Positions 7,987 through 21,160 of a stretch of DNA of 64,000 nt are shown here, one piece after another. Both the position numbers and the translations under genes were made by a program. How positions within the stretch are numbered: position 1 is the stretch's first letter; each line of letters opens with the position of its first letter. This DNA is from Holophaga sp. (GTDB taxonomy: Bacteria > Acidobacteriota > Holophagae > Holophagales > Holophagaceae). The notes under the pieces were generated by a model. That model saw only the letters and a list, made by a program, of their open reading frames with translations. It ran no database searches and was not told the origin of the DNA. Where the stretch lies: assembly GCA_016715205.1 (NCBI GenBank), contig JADKBC010000012.1, positions 40,279 through 104,278 of the forward strand. Direction: 5' to 3'.

Positions 7987-9129
7987 TTACCGCACTTCCC
8001 CTGCGACAAAAGCCACACCTGGGTAGCTCACAAAGTGATAGAGATTGGCCGGAGCTGTGGCGCCCATGCCCAGCGCCTTCACGGGCAATTCTGGAGTATC
8101 CACGGAGCTTCCAAAGACCACGGGAATGCCCACCGGGGCGGGCAGGTTCAACTGCTGGGCCATGGCTTGCAGCAGCAGCATGCCAAAGGGAATCGAGAAG
8201 CGGCCGCACCAGGGCAGGCGGTATTCATCGGGCTGGGCGGGGTTCACGCAGGCCGTGTAAAAGGCGCGGGTTTTCTCCGTAGCCACAGGCCCCGCCAGCG
8301 GCCCAGTGAGCAGGTTTCGGTCCACGGCCATGGCTTTTTGGTAGGCCTCCACACCGCCTGCGCCAAAGGGTGTGTGCTTGAAATCTGCGCCGTAGTGGAT
8401 GCCATCGCTGGAGATCACGATGGCCACATCCTTGCCAAGACGGAGGCCGCGACGCTGCATGACTTCAGCAAGCGCCTTGCCGGCGTTATCCGCCAGCTTA
8501 TGCAACCGTTCGAAGGATGCAGACGGCAGGAGGATGGGCAGGATTTCCACCTCCGGCCGCTGGTGCTTCAACCAATAGGCGATGGCTTCCAGGCTGTGCT
8601 CACTATCGTGGCTGGCGGCATCCTGGCTGAACGCATCCGCGGGCAAGGCCTTCAGCAGTTCCGCCCGCAGCCCTGAGATCTTGATTTCCCCGTCGGGAGA
8701 GCGCCAGGCGCGATAGGGATCGAACACTAATCGATCTTTGGCGCCGAAGCGGCGGTACTTGTGGAAGACGCCCACCAGCACCACGGTGCGCGCGGTAATC
8801 AGGGGAATCATCTGGCGATACATGCGGCCCGCAAACAGGTAGTCGTCGTGGGGAATCATGGCGCCCAGAACCCCCGGTGCAGGCATGACACCAAACCGTT
8901 CCGGCGTGGGACCCGTTTCGGCAAGCTTCCACACCTGGGCCATCTGCTCCGCCCGGGAAGCAAAGCCCACCGTATCCTGCTGTCCCCGCAGATCACCCAA
9001 GGAAGGGATACCCATGCCCTTGCGAACGTCTTCCAAGGTTGGGACGACGCCCGGCACTTGCGGCGCGGCCTGGGCCGTGAGTGGAGCGGCGCACAGGATG
9101 GTTGCGGTAAGGATCGCCAGAACGGTCAT
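7987..9129 (-). CDS. Memo-family protein (AmmeMemoRadiSam system protein B-like), exported
   Basis: This 380-residue protein has the Memo fold signatures: MIPHDDYLFAGRMY, ARTVVLVGVFHKYR, HDSEHSLEAIAYWLK, VAIVISSDGIHYG and CGRFSIPFGMLLLQ. Memo resembles extradiol dioxygenases, with His/Asp/Cys metal ligands. Unlike the usual cytoplasmic members it begins with a hydrophobic export-like segment (TVLAILTATILCAAPLTAQA). I start at ATG 9129 because the longer frame to 9183 would leave only 35 bases to the divergent gene at 9219. No AMMECR1 or radical-SAM partner lies next to it. Function is unknown. Confidence 0.8.
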   Translation of the reverse strand: MTVLAILTATILCAAPLTAQAAPQVPGVVPTLEDVRKGMGIPSLGDLRGQQDTVGFASRAEQMAQVWKLAETGPTPERFGVMPAPGVLGAMIPHDDYLFAGRMYRQMIPLITARTVVLVGVFHKYRRFGAKDRLVFDPYRAWRSPDGEIKISGLRAELLKALPADAFSQDAASHDSEHSLEAIAYWLKHQRPEVEILPILLPSASFERLHKLADNAGKALAEVMQRRGLRLGKDVAIVISSDGIHYGADFKHTPFGAGGVEAYQKAMAVDRNLLTGPLAGPVATEKTRAFYTACVNPAQPDEYRLPWCGRFSIPFGMLLLQAMAQQLNLPAPVGIPVVFGSSVDTPELPVKALGMGATAPANLYHFVSYPGVAFVAGEVR

Positions 9130-9218
9130 GGGCTGCCTCAGTTTCAAACCAGTGTGGCGCCCTTTTGGAGATGCCACCAACATGGGAATAGGATCTAGGT
9201 TGTTCCCCGGGAGATCCC

Positions 9219-9773
9219 ATGTTGCCCGCCACCACGGCTCTGTTGCTGATCGATTGCCAAATGGCCTGGGATGATCCTTACTGGGGCGCCCGCAACAACC
9301 CCGGTGCGGAGGGGCAGATCGCCAGGCTTCTGGCGGCGTTCCGACAGGCGGGTCATCCCGTGATCCACGTGAAGCACAACGCCAAGGATCCCCATTCGCC
9401 CCTGCATCCTGCGGAGCCAGGCAATGCCTTCAAACCAGAAGCCATGCCCCTTTCCACGGAAATGGTTTTTGAGAAATCCGTGCACGCCGCCTTCATCGGT
9501 ACGGGGCTGGAGGCTCACCTGCGAGAACAGGAAATCGATCGCCTGGTGATCGCGGGCTTCATCACCAACTGGTGCGTATCCAGCACCGCGCGCATGGCCA
9601 ACAACCTGGGTTTCAAGGCGGTGGTGGTCCACGATGCTTGCGCCACCTTCGCCTTCGAGGATCCCTTCGGGGAAATGGTCCCCGCGGACACCCTCCACCG
9701 CGTGGGCCTCACCGAACTCCACGGCGCCTTTGCCATGGTGCTGGGTACCGACGATCTGCTGGCCATGGTCTAA
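9219..9773 (+). CDS. Isochorismatase/nicotinamidase family cysteine hydrolase
   Basis: The 184-residue product carries the family triad: Asp in ALLLIDCQMAW, Lys in VFEKSVHAAF, and Cys119 in ITNWCVSSTARMAN just after the usual cis-peptide region (AGFITN). The lid and core strands (GFKAVVVHDACATF) fit the amidohydrolase group more than isochorismatase itself. The product is cytoplasmic and probably hydrolyses an amide such as nicotinamide or a carbamoyl compound. It lies divergent from the Memo gene and 125 bases before hemG. Confidence 0.88.
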   Translation: MLPATTALLLIDCQMAWDDPYWGARNNPGAEGQIARLLAAFRQAGHPVIHVKHNAKDPHSPLHPAEPGNAFKPEAMPLSTEMVFEKSVHAAFIGTGLEAHLREQEIDRLVIAGFITNWCVSSTARMANNLGFKAVVVHDACATFAFEDPFGEMVPADTLHRVGLTELHGAFAMVLGTDDLLAMV

Positions 9774-9898
9774 ACGAAAATTTGACCGAGGATGCTTTTT
9801 TTCCATAACGGAACTTCCTGCTGAACATCCCCAGGGCACTCCCGGCGCCCGGACCCGCTACCATCACAGGATCGGTACCTTCGACCGGAGCGGAATCC

Positions 9899-11191
9899 AT
9901 GACCACACTCATTCTTGGCGGCGGCATCACGGGCCTGCTAACCGCATGGCATCTCCACGAACGCGGTGAAACCGTGGAAGTCTGGGAAGCCGAAACCGCC
10001 CTTGGCGGTTGGGTGCAAACCCTGCCCTGGGCCACGGAAGATGGCCGACCAGGCCGTCTGGAGAAAGGGCCCCAGGGCATCCTGGTGCGCGGAGGCAGCC
10101 CCTCCGACCTGCTCTTCAAGAAACTGAACCTGCCCCTCAAAAGCCCCGGTAAGGGCGCCCGCTGGGTCGGGAAGAAAGGTCGCCTGATCCCGGTACCCGC
10201 CCACCCGGTCGGCCTGATCACCAGCGACCTCATGCGCTGGTCCACCAAGTTCCGCATGTTCCTGGAACCTTTCCAGCCCGTGCGCCCCGCCGAGCCCGAA
10301 GAAGGGCTGTCCGATTTCATCGCCCGCCGGGCCGGTCGCGGCATGGCCGAAGAACTGCTGCCGCCCATGGTGGCGGGCATTCTGGCCACCCCACCGCACC
10401 TGCTGAGTGTGGATGCCATTCCCCTGCTGCGGAAATGGGAATCCCACGGCAGCATGTTCAACGGCGTGCGCAAGAGCGGCATCAGTCATTTGATGGTGCC
10501 CGAAGGCGGCATGGGTGCCCTGCCCCTTCGGCTCGCGTCCCTGCTCCCCGCCGTACGCGCAGGCCTGCGCGCCACGCGCCTGGAGGCCCTGCCGGATTCC
10601 CGCTGGCGGGTTTACGCTGCAGAGCACAGCGTGGACGTGGACCGCGTGATTCTAGCGTTGCCTGCATTCGAAGCCGCGACTCTATTGGCCCCCCATGCCA
10701 TCGCCAGCGCCGAAGCCCTGGCGGCCATTCCGTATACTTCGGTCAAGCTCTGGCACAGCCGCCACGACATTCTGCCGCCGTACCACGATGGCTTTGGCTT
10801 TCTCATCGATCCCCCGTCAGGGAGGCCCTACCTGGGCACCCTGGTGCCCAGCTGGATCGACAAGGGCTGTGCACCTGAAGACCGGATGCAGCTGCGTTCG
10901 TTCATCGGGGATTCGAAGCTCTGGGAAGATCCCCATCCGGAAGAAACCAAGGATTGGGCCTGGACGGAAAAGCGACTCAAACAGTGGCTTCCCGCCCTTT
11001 CGGCCCCTTCCCAGACCCGGGAAGAGATCAGCACCAACGCCATTCCCCGCGCCGAAATGGGCCATCGGACCCGGGTGCACACCGCAGTGGCAGGCCTGCC
11101 CCGCAACGTGGATTGGCTTTCCAATGCCCGCTTCGGCCCCGGCGTACGTGACGTCATCGAAGGGCTGGAAGAATGGTTGGCGGTGCGATGA
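9899..11191 (+). CDS. hemG: Protoporphyrinogen oxidase (HemG/HemY type)
   Basis: The product has 430 residues. The N-terminal FAD fold (LILGGGITGLLTAWHLHERG then VEVWEAETALGGW) and the late GPGVRDVIEGLEEWL dinucleotide-binding tail are those of oxygen-dependent protoporphyrinogen oxidases and related flavin amine oxidases. ISHLMVPEGGMGALPLRLA also fits. The enzyme makes protoporphyrin IX in heme synthesis. No other heme gene is visible nearby. The stop overlaps the start of the DUF421 gene (ATGA, 11188-11191). GGAATCC-rich sequence before ATG 9899 gives only a weak ribosome site. Confidence 0.85.
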   Translation: MTTLILGGGITGLLTAWHLHERGETVEVWEAETALGGWVQTLPWATEDGRPGRLEKGPQGILVRGGSPSDLLFKKLNLPLKSPGKGARWVGKKGRLIPVPAHPVGLITSDLMRWSTKFRMFLEPFQPVRPAEPEEGLSDFIARRAGRGMAEELLPPMVAGILATPPHLLSVDAIPLLRKWESHGSMFNGVRKSGISHLMVPEGGMGALPLRLASLLPAVRAGLRATRLEALPDSRWRVYAAEHSVDVDRVILALPAFEAATLLAPHAIASAEALAAIPYTSVKLWHSRHDILPPYHDGFGFLIDPPSGRPYLGTLVPSWIDKGCAPEDRMQLRSFIGDSKLWEDPHPEETKDWAWTEKRLKQWLPALSAPSQTREEISTNAIPRAEMGHRTRVHTAVAGLPRNVDWLSNARFGPGVRDVIEGLEEWLAVR

Positions 11192-11701
11192 TCGCCCTGC
11201 TGGATGGGCGCCTGCCTGTAGGCTTGTCCCTCTGGCACATGGCCCAACCCTGGTGGGAGTTCATCCTCCGGGGTGTTCTGATCTACGGCTTTCTACTGGT
11301 GGCCTTTCGCCTGACCGGCAAACGCCAGGTGGGCCAACTGGCGCCCTTCGATCTGGTGTTATTGCTGGTAGTGAGTAACGCCGTGCAGAACAGCATGAAC
11401 GCGGGTGATAACAGTGTCAGTGCAGGCCTGATCCTGGTCACCACCCTGGTTGGGTTGAACGCGGGCCTTGGCTGGCTCAGCTTTCGGAGCAAAAGGCCGA
11501 GAGTCTACTGGAAGGGGTCCCGGTCATCCTCATCCATAACGGAAAGGTCATGGAGCCCGTGCTGAAGACCGAACACATTACCCGGCACGAACTCCTGAGC
11601 GCCCTCCGCCAGGAAGGGCTCAGTGAGTTCAGCCAAGTGCATCTGGCCTTACTGGAAACCAACGGTCACATCACGGTGATCCCGCGAGTCGAGGCCAAAA
11701 G

Positions 11702-11705
<4 letters not shown>
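11188..11705 (+). CDS. DUF421/YetF-family membrane protein, one-base frameshift
   Basis: The frame from ATG 11188 gives three transmembrane helices and the family block FRLTGKRQVGQLAPFDLVLLLVVSNAVQNSM. After LGWLSFRSK at about 11490 it leaves frame. The next frame continues in perfect style (AESLLEGVPVILIHNGK, HITRHELLSALRQEG, THITVIPRVEAKS-like end) to TAG 11705. One A missing from the AAAA run near 11490 explains this, so I see a sequence error or recent mutation in an otherwise whole gene of about 172 residues. Family role is unknown (a sporulation-linked member exists in Bacillus). The gene is coupled to hemG by ATGA. Confidence 0.8.
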
Positions 11706-12744
<1,039 letters not shown>

Positions 12745-12909
12745 GGACTTCTCCTTGATGGGTGATCAGACTGCAAGATTGAAGCAAAAAGCGAAAAAAA
12801 CAAGAATAAAATTCAAGATCGGTGATCGGCGGCACTTCGCCCCGAAACGCCCCGTCCAGATCACAAGCCCCGGCCATCCCGGCCGATAGGATACTGACAG
12901 CAACCACGC

Positions 12910-15387
<2,478 letters not shown>

Positions 15388-15396
15388 TGGCTTGCC

Positions 15397-16557
15397 ATGT
15401 CCCCCTCTGAACGCCTGCTCGAAGACGCCCTGGCCATCCGGATGCTGTTCCAGCGCCTGCTGCTCGCCAACGAAAAAGTGACCATGGCCTTCCGCACGGA
15501 GCGGCGTGAATTCTCACTCTTGGCGGTGGAAGCCGATGGCATTGCACTGGCCATGGAGCGCCCGGAATTCGAGAACTGGAAACTGGCCCCGGCGGAAAAA
15601 ATTTCCATGAACCTGGAAGACCGGGGCTTCAAATACGAAGCCGTGATGGCCTGCGAAGGCCTGGGCCGGGTCGACGATCTGTCGGTTTGTAAGCTCGAAC
15701 TGCCCCGCACCCTGCGCCGGGCCGATGCCCATCGCCTGGTGGATTTCGCACCAGACCATGCGGACCTGCCCAAGGGCACCTTTTCCAATGCCAAGAATCT
15801 GCTGCTGGATGGCCAGGTAACCGGGTTCGGCCGCGAAGGCTTGGAATTGTCCCTGCTCGATCCCCGCCAAAAGGTGCAGGACTACTTCCGCATGGGCGAC
15901 GTGTCCACCATGGACCTGCCCCTGGGCGGCAACCTCCACTTGGTGGCCCCCGCGCGGGTGGCCTACGTGGGCGACCGTGTGGTCGGCCTGGAATTCACGG
16001 AAAAGGCCGACAAGGATCTGCTGGGGAGTTATCGCACGTGGCTGGATGGGCAGGAACGCCTGCAGGCCCAGCGGGATCGCGAGGATTTCGAATCGGGTGG
16101 CCGCAAGATTGCGCGAACGCCGGCGGATCTGCCCCCCGCCCGCCTCCTGGTGGACCGGGATCCCCTCATTCTGCTGCTCACCGAGAACGAAGAATTCGGA
16201 CGCCGCATCGCCGAGGGGCTGGGACGCAAGTTCGGCTTCCTGGTGCTGGATTACATCAAAGGCCCCGTGATTCCCCTGCTCAAGGACTGGCAGGTAACGG
16301 CCGGAAACTGGGGCCGGGTGCGCCTGATCCTGATCCACAACCGTCTGCGCCTGGCCAGCCCCCTGGAACTTGCGCGCCAACTGGCAGAACAGGAAAAGTG
16401 CCCGCTGCCCATCCTGATCGCAGGCACCGATGAAGACCTCGAGCTCAAGCGTCTGCGGGCCGTGGAAGCGGGCGCCGTGGACTACCTGGCGGTGGAGCCC
16501 TTCAAGATCCTGTCCGTGCTGAAAAAGCTGGATGAGATGATCCAGCTCTTCCAATAG
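15397..16557 (+). CDS. PilZ/YcgR-like protein with degenerate receiver-like C-terminus
   Basis: The product has 386 residues. The first 220 look like a flagellar-brake (YcgR) N-terminal domain followed by a weak PilZ-like barrel: LPRTLRRADAHRLVDF gives an RxxR-like element, and FGREGLELSLLD stands where DxSxxG is expected, so c-di-GMP binding may be lost. The last 130 residues (PLILLLTENEEFGRRIAEGL, LPILIAGTDEDLELKRLRAVEAGAVDYL) have receiver topology but lack the phosphoacceptor Asp triad. The gene lies 9 bases after the hybrid kinase, so the two probably form one signalling unit. The call is by pattern only. Confidence 0.6.
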   Translation: MSPSERLLEDALAIRMLFQRLLLANEKVTMAFRTERREFSLLAVEADGIALAMERPEFENWKLAPAEKISMNLEDRGFKYEAVMACEGLGRVDDLSVCKLELPRTLRRADAHRLVDFAPDHADLPKGTFSNAKNLLLDGQVTGFGREGLELSLLDPRQKVQDYFRMGDVSTMDLPLGGNLHLVAPARVAYVGDRVVGLEFTEKADKDLLGSYRTWLDGQERLQAQRDREDFESGGRKIARTPADLPPARLLVDRDPLILLLTENEEFGRRIAEGLGRKFGFLVLDYIKGPVIPLLKDWQVTAGNWGRVRLILIHNRLRLASPLELARQLAEQEKCPLPILIAGTDEDLELKRLRAVEAGAVDYLAVEPFKILSVLKKLDEMIQLFQ

Positions 16558-16564
16558 GGGCGAC

Positions 16565-17800
16565 ATGCTAATGGCCTTGCTGAACGCCGACCCCTTTGCG
16601 GGCACCCTGGCCCTGTTGGCGCTGGTGTGGCTGGCGGCCAAGGTGGGCGGGGAAATCGCCCTGCGCGTGAAGCTGCCTGCGGTCACCGGCGAACTGGCTG
16701 CAGGCTTGGCCCTGGCAGCCCTGCACCACCGTTTCCCCGGGGTGCCCGATCTCATCACCAGCCCGGCCGCCGAAATTCTGGCCAACCTGGGCGTGATCAT
16801 CCTGATGTTCGCAGTGGGCCTGGAAAGCACCGTGCCCCAGATGCTCAAGGTGGGCCTGCCCAGCCTGCGGGTGGCGGTGGTGGGCGTGGTGGTGCCCATG
16901 GCGGCGGGCCTGGGGGGCTCCTGGGCCCTGCTGCCGAGCGGCACGCCCTTCGCGGTGCATCTCTTTATTGGTGCCTGCCTGTGCGCCACCTCCATCGGCA
17001 TCAGCGCCCAGGTACTGCGGGAGCAGGGCGCCGGGGCTTCCCCGGAGGGCCGCATCATCGTAGGCGCGGCGGTTATGGATGATGTGCTGGGCCTCCTGGT
17101 GCTGGTGGGCGTCAGCGGCGTGGCGGTGGCACTGGCTGGGGGCGGTGGTCTGCCCTGGGCGAGCCTGGCCAAGACCCTGACCCTGGCCCTGGCCTTTCTG
17201 GCGGTGGCCCTCACCCTGGGCCGCCGCACCACGCCGTTTTTCTTCCGGTTTGCCAGCCGCTTCCGCAGCGAGCAACTCCTGCTGCCGGTAGCCCTGGCCT
17301 TCGCCTTCCTGCTGGCCTGGCTCGGCAACCTGGCGGGCCTAGCGCCCATCGTAGGGGCCTACGCGGCGGGCCTGATCCTGGAGCCCGCCCACGTGCAATT
17401 CCTGGAAGCCCGGGAAGAACACGAACTCGAAGCCCTGGTGCACCCCCTGGTGGTGACCTTTGCGCCGATCTTTTTCGTGCTCATGGGCGCCAAGGTGGAT
17501 GTGACCGCGCTGCTGGAGCCCCGCACCCTGCTGTTGGCGGCCCTGCTGGCATTGCTCGGCATCCTGGGCAAGTTCGTGGCGGGCTATGCGGCGGGCGGGA
17601 ACCTGCGCAGCGCCGTCATCGGCTGGGGCATGGTGCCCCGGGGCGAAGTGGGCCTGATCTTTGTGGCCACCGGCAGCCATCTGCTGATCAACGGCGCCCC
17701 CCTGCTGAATGGCCATGTGCAAGCCAGCATCATCGGCGCCCTGCTCCTCACCACCATCGCCGGCCCCGTGGGCCTGGGCTGGGTGCTGCGGCGGCGATGA
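16565..17800 (+). CDS. Cation:proton antiporter (CPA2/Kef type)
   Basis: This 411-residue protein has 12-13 hydrophobic helices and the Na/H exchanger fold: LPAVTGELAAGLALA, GVIILMFAVGLEST, CATSIGISAQVLRE, IVGAAVMDDVLGLLVLVGVSGVAV with the acidic pair of the ion site (MDD), APIVGAYAAGLILE and GWGMVPRGEVGLIF. It has no C-terminal TrkA-N domain, so it is the short form. It exchanges K+ or Na+ for protons at the inner membrane. It starts 7 bases after the PilZ-like gene and may be the last gene of that operon. Confidence 0.9.
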   Translation: MLMALLNADPFAGTLALLALVWLAAKVGGEIALRVKLPAVTGELAAGLALAALHHRFPGVPDLITSPAAEILANLGVIILMFAVGLESTVPQMLKVGLPSLRVAVVGVVVPMAAGLGGSWALLPSGTPFAVHLFIGACLCATSIGISAQVLREQGAGASPEGRIIVGAAVMDDVLGLLVLVGVSGVAVALAGGGGLPWASLAKTLTLALAFLAVALTLGRRTTPFFFRFASRFRSEQLLLPVALAFAFLLAWLGNLAGLAPIVGAYAAGLILEPAHVQFLEAREEHELEALVHPLVVTFAPIFFVLMGAKVDVTALLEPRTLLLAALLALLGILGKFVAGYAAGGNLRSAVIGWGMVPRGEVGLIFVATGSHLLINGAPLLNGHVQASIIGALLLTTIAGPVGLGWVLRRR

Positions 17801-17811
17801 CCGCAAGGACA

Positions 17812-18140
17812 TTTGGCCGGGGATGTGGTTTGTGGATCATTTTCTTGCCCGCACACAGGGGTGCGAGCACCTAAACAGATTTTTTTAGCCGGGGATGCAC
17901 GGGGATACACGGGGATGTAGCTTGTGGATCATTTTTGTAGCACCACCCAGGCCTTCTGGCCCGCCCGCCACGCGGGGCGTGCGGCCCGCCGCACGCGTTT
18001 TGAGAGGGCAGCGACAGGGGGGCACGCCCGTGTGCCCCCCTGCTACTACCCTCTCAAAACCAGGCCAGAATGCCCGGCCATGAAACCCGAATCGAGCCAC
18101 CATTCCTTTTTATCCCCGTGCATCCCCGTTGATCCCCGGC
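17812..18140. repeat. Nested palindromic repeat element
   Basis: The outer arms, 17888-17916 and 18112-18140, are near-perfect reverse complements built from GGGGAT steps. Inside lies a second pair (17997-18008 and 18049-18060, GTTTTGAGAGGG type), and inside that a tight GGGGGGCAC/GTGCCCCCC hairpin near 18016-18043. A partial direct copy of the left part (GCCGGGGATG, then TTGTGGATCATTTT) sits at 17812-17842. The whole looks like a non-coding, REP/MITE-like unit or a strong bidirectional terminator after the antiporter gene. No gene is seen between 17801 and 18186. Confidence 0.7.
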
Positions 18141-18186
18141 TAATCTTCCTTTTCCCCTGCCCAGACGCCGCTTTTGGAGCCACCCC

Positions 18187-18558
18187 ATGCTGGAAGACCC
18201 CGTATCCGAACACGTGATCGGCTGTGCCTTTCGGGTCGCCAATACCCTCGGGCCAGGCTTTCTCGAAAAGGTGTACGAAAACGCCCTGCTCCACGAACTG
18301 CGCAAGCGAGAACTCGACGTCAAGGCCCAACAGGGCATCGAGGTTTGGTACGACGGCGTGGTGGTGGGGGAATTCGCGGTCGACCTGCTCGTTGAGAACC
18401 GCATCCTCGTGGAACTGAAGGCCTGTGCAGCCCTGACCGACGCCCACGTGGCCCAAGGCCTCAACTACCTCGCCGCAACTGGGCTGAAAACCTGCCTGCT
18501 GCTCAACTTTGGCGCCCCCAAAGTGGAAGTGCGCCGCCTGGGCCGGGATCGCAGCTGA
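18187..18558 (+). CDS. GxxExxY protein (PD-(D/E)XK-like fold)
   Basis: The 123-residue product shows the family motif in GPGFLEKVYENALLHELRK, followed by VDLLVENRILVELKA, a PD-(D/E)XK-like core, and the usual QGLNYLAATGLKTCLLLNFG. The molecular function of the family is not established; members are often scattered near mobile or repeat DNA, as here next to a palindromic element. The start ATG 18187 gives the normal length. Confidence 0.88.
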   Translation: MLEDPVSEHVIGCAFRVANTLGPGFLEKVYENALLHELRKRELDVKAQQGIEVWYDGVVVGEFAVDLLVENRILVELKACAALTDAHVAQGLNYLAATGLKTCLLLNFGAPKVEVRRLGRDRS

Positions 18559-18564
18559 ATTCCC

Positions 18565-19110
18565 CTACCCCACCACCACCGAAACGGCACCACCGAGCAA
18601 GGCCACCACGGCACCCCACTCCACCCGGGCCACCGAAACATAGCGGGCATTTTCCAGGCGCAGCAGTTCGGCTACCCGCTCCTGGGGGTCCACAATCAGA
18701 TATTCGGGCACACCTGCCGCTTCGTAGGCCCAGCGCTTGCGCACCGTATCCTTGCTGGCCGTGGCAGGGCTGAGGATTTCCACCACGAGTTCGGGCGCGC
18801 CTTCAATGCCCCGCACGGTTTTCTTGGCGGGATCGCACACAATGACCAGATCCGGTTGAAACACATCCGCGCCCAAAAACACATCGATGGGCGCTGCCAA
18901 TACTTCGCATTCCCCGCCCCCCGAGCCCCGCTTGGCCGCCTCAATCGCCTGAAAAAGAGTTGTGGAAAGTTTCATGCTAATGCGCTGATGCTCCAGGCTG
19001 GGTGCAGGCGTCATATCGTAGGCCACCCCCTGAATCAACTCCCAGCGCCCCTGCCAGGACGCCCAATCCGCAAGGGTGTGCCCAAGGTGCTTAGGTTGAG
19101 GAAGGGCCAT
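18565..19110 (-). CDS. Uma2 family protein (putative restriction-like endonuclease)
   Basis: From ATG 19110 (MALPQPKHLG) the protein has 181 residues. The Uma2 PD-(D/E)XK core is visible: WELIQGVAYDM, DVFQPDLVIVCD, GAPELVVEILSPATASKD, KRWAYEAAGVPEYLIVDP. The family is abundant in cyanobacteria and some other phyla and its biological role is unclear. The longer frame to 19221 adds an unrelated N-terminus. The gene is convergent with the GxxExxY gene, six bases apart. Confidence 0.87.
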   Translation of the reverse strand: MALPQPKHLGHTLADWASWQGRWELIQGVAYDMTPAPSLEHQRISMKLSTTLFQAIEAAKRGSGGGECEVLAAPIDVFLGADVFQPDLVIVCDPAKKTVRGIEGAPELVVEILSPATASKDTVRKRWAYEAAGVPEYLIVDPQERVAELLRLENARYVSVARVEWGAVVALLGGAVSVVVG

Positions 19111-19258
19111 CGAATGCTCCTGTGTGGCTTCAGTGTAAGCCTCTGCAGGTTCCACACAATCAACCCCGGGAACCAAGCGCCTAGGAATCCTCTCAACCCT
19201 TCTTGCATTCCCCAACAACACACCAGCACCAACACTGGTACCATGAGCAACTTAGCCC

Positions 19259-21160
19259 ATGATGCCCCGCAGCCCCAAACCCCCCTCCCTATTCCATGAC
19301 CCCCTCCACGCACCCCAGGTGCGGCGGGTGGTCAAGGTTTCGCTGGATGCCCTGCTGGGCATGGCGGCCTGGATTCTGGCCCGCAAACTCGAAGGCGGGC
19401 CTAGCCTCAGTGGCCGAGGCATCCTGCTGTGGGGGTGCATCTGCTTCCTGCTTAGCCTCTCCACCAGCCTCTGGCGCCAACACTACCGCACCACCGCCTT
19501 CAAAGACTTTTTGCGCATCATCTGGGCCGGCATCCTCCTGGTGCTCATCGCCACCGGCCTGGGCCTGCTGCAACCCCTGCCGGGCATCGGCCATGATGTC
19601 TGGATTTTTGCCGGTCTCCTTACCACCGTGCTGTGGGGCTTCCTGCGGGCCCTGGTGCGCGGGGTCCATGATTTCCGCACCCACGATAACCACCACTACG
19701 ACACCAAACTCACCCTGGTGGTGGGCGCCGGGCGGGCGGGCGTGCTGATGGTGGATGAAATGCAGCGCCACCTGAGCTGGGCAGCCAAGTGGTGGGCTTC
19801 ATCGATGATGATTTTGCCAAGCAGGGCGTATTGATCCATGGTGTTCCCGTGCTGGGCACCCATGAATTGATCCCACGCCTGGTGCGCGAGCGCGGCATCG
19901 AGCGCATCGTGCTGGCCATTCCCAGTGCCCCCGGCCCCGTCATGCGCCAGTTGTCCGATTACATCCTGGATCTGGGCGTGGAGATCAAGACCGTTCCCGG
20001 ACTCTTCAACCTGCTGGGGGACCATAGTTGGCGCCCGGAACTGCGTAACGTGAGCATCGAGGATCTGCTGCGCCGCGAGCCCGTTTCCCTGGATCAGGAA
20101 GGCCTGCGGGGCGCCCTAGAGGATCGCGTGGTGCTCATCACCGGCGCCGGGGGTTCCATTGGCAGCGAACTGGCCCGCCAGGTATGCCGCTTCCGCCCCA
20201 GCCGCGTGGTGCTCTTGGGCCGGGGCGAAAACAGCCTGTGGACCATCGAACGCGAACTGCGCCATACCTTTCCCAACCAGCCCCTGAGCCTGGAACTCTG
20301 CGATGTGCGCAGCCGCCGCCGCCTCGAGCAGGCCTTCAACCAGTGGAAGCCCACCGTGGTGCTGCACGCCGCCGCCCACAAGCACGTGCCCTTCCTGGAA
20401 CAGCATCCGGAAGAAGCCATCGAGAACAATGTCTTTGGCACCCGCAACGTGCTGGACGCGGCCCGGCGCCACCACGCCCAGTACGTGGTGAACATCAGCA
20501 CCGACAAGGCCGTGAACCCCACCAACGTGCTGGGCGTGAGCAAGCGCATTGCCGAGTGCTGGTGCTGGAAGCCGCCAGCCCACGCCCCCCGCCAGCGCCC
20601 GCTATGTTTCCGTGCGGTTCGGCAACGTGCTGGGCAGCCGGGGCAGCGTGGTGCCCATCTTCCGGGAGCAGATCGAACGCCGGCGGTCCCATCACCGTGA
20701 CCCATCCGGACATGACCCGCTACTTCATGACCATCCCCGAGGCCAGCCAGCTGGTGCTGCAGGCCGGGCTGCTGGGCACCAGCGGCAAGGTGTACGTGCT
20801 GGATATGGGCGAGCCCGTGCGCATCGTGGATCTGGCCACCGACATGATTCGCCTTTCCGGCCTGGAGCCGGGCCAGGATATCGAAATCGCCTTTTCCGGC
20901 AGCCGCCCGGGCGAAAAGCTCTTTGAAGAACTCTTCTACAACGCCGACCGCACCCCCAGCCCCGTGCACCCCAAAGTCTACGAAGCCGACACGGGAATGC
21001 CTTTCCACCAGGCCCGTGGCCGAAACCCCTTGCCCAGCTCGAAGAAGCCCTCAACCTCCACGCCCCCGATCGCTACCGCACCTTCCTGCGCACCTTCAAA
21101 GCGCTTGTACCCCATTACTTGCCAGCGGAGAATGGTTTGGCGAGGTTGGCTGAATCCTAA
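19259..21160 (+). CDS. CapD/WbpM-like sugar-nucleotide 4,6-dehydratase, several frameshifts
   Basis: The pieces in three frames join to a normal membrane-anchored dehydratase of about 630 residues. They are: four N-terminal helices; LTLVVGAGRAGVLMVDEMQ and VVGFIDDDFAKQG; the main SDR domain VVLITGAGGSIGSELARQ, VLHAAAHKHVPFLEQHPEEAI, STDKAVNPTNVLGVSK; then ARYVSVRFGNVLGSRGSVVPIF, ITVTHPDMTRYFMTIPEAS and GEKLFEELF; and a tail ending LARLAES. Breaks fall near 19774, 20554, 20587, 20682 and 21010. Enzymes of this type make UDP-4-keto-6-deoxy sugars for surface polysaccharide. So many breaks in one gene could mean decay, but error at base runs is equally likely. The SLBB exporter follows. Confidence 0.8.

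Noticed and set aside
9774..9898. Terminator after the isochorismatase gene
   Set aside because: There is a T run (CTTTTTTTCC) but no stable stem before it.
15514..17349. 611-codon open frame on the minus strand
   Set aside because: It is antisense to the PilZ-like and antiporter genes, low in complexity (Arg/Pro/Ala), and a product of high GC at third positions.
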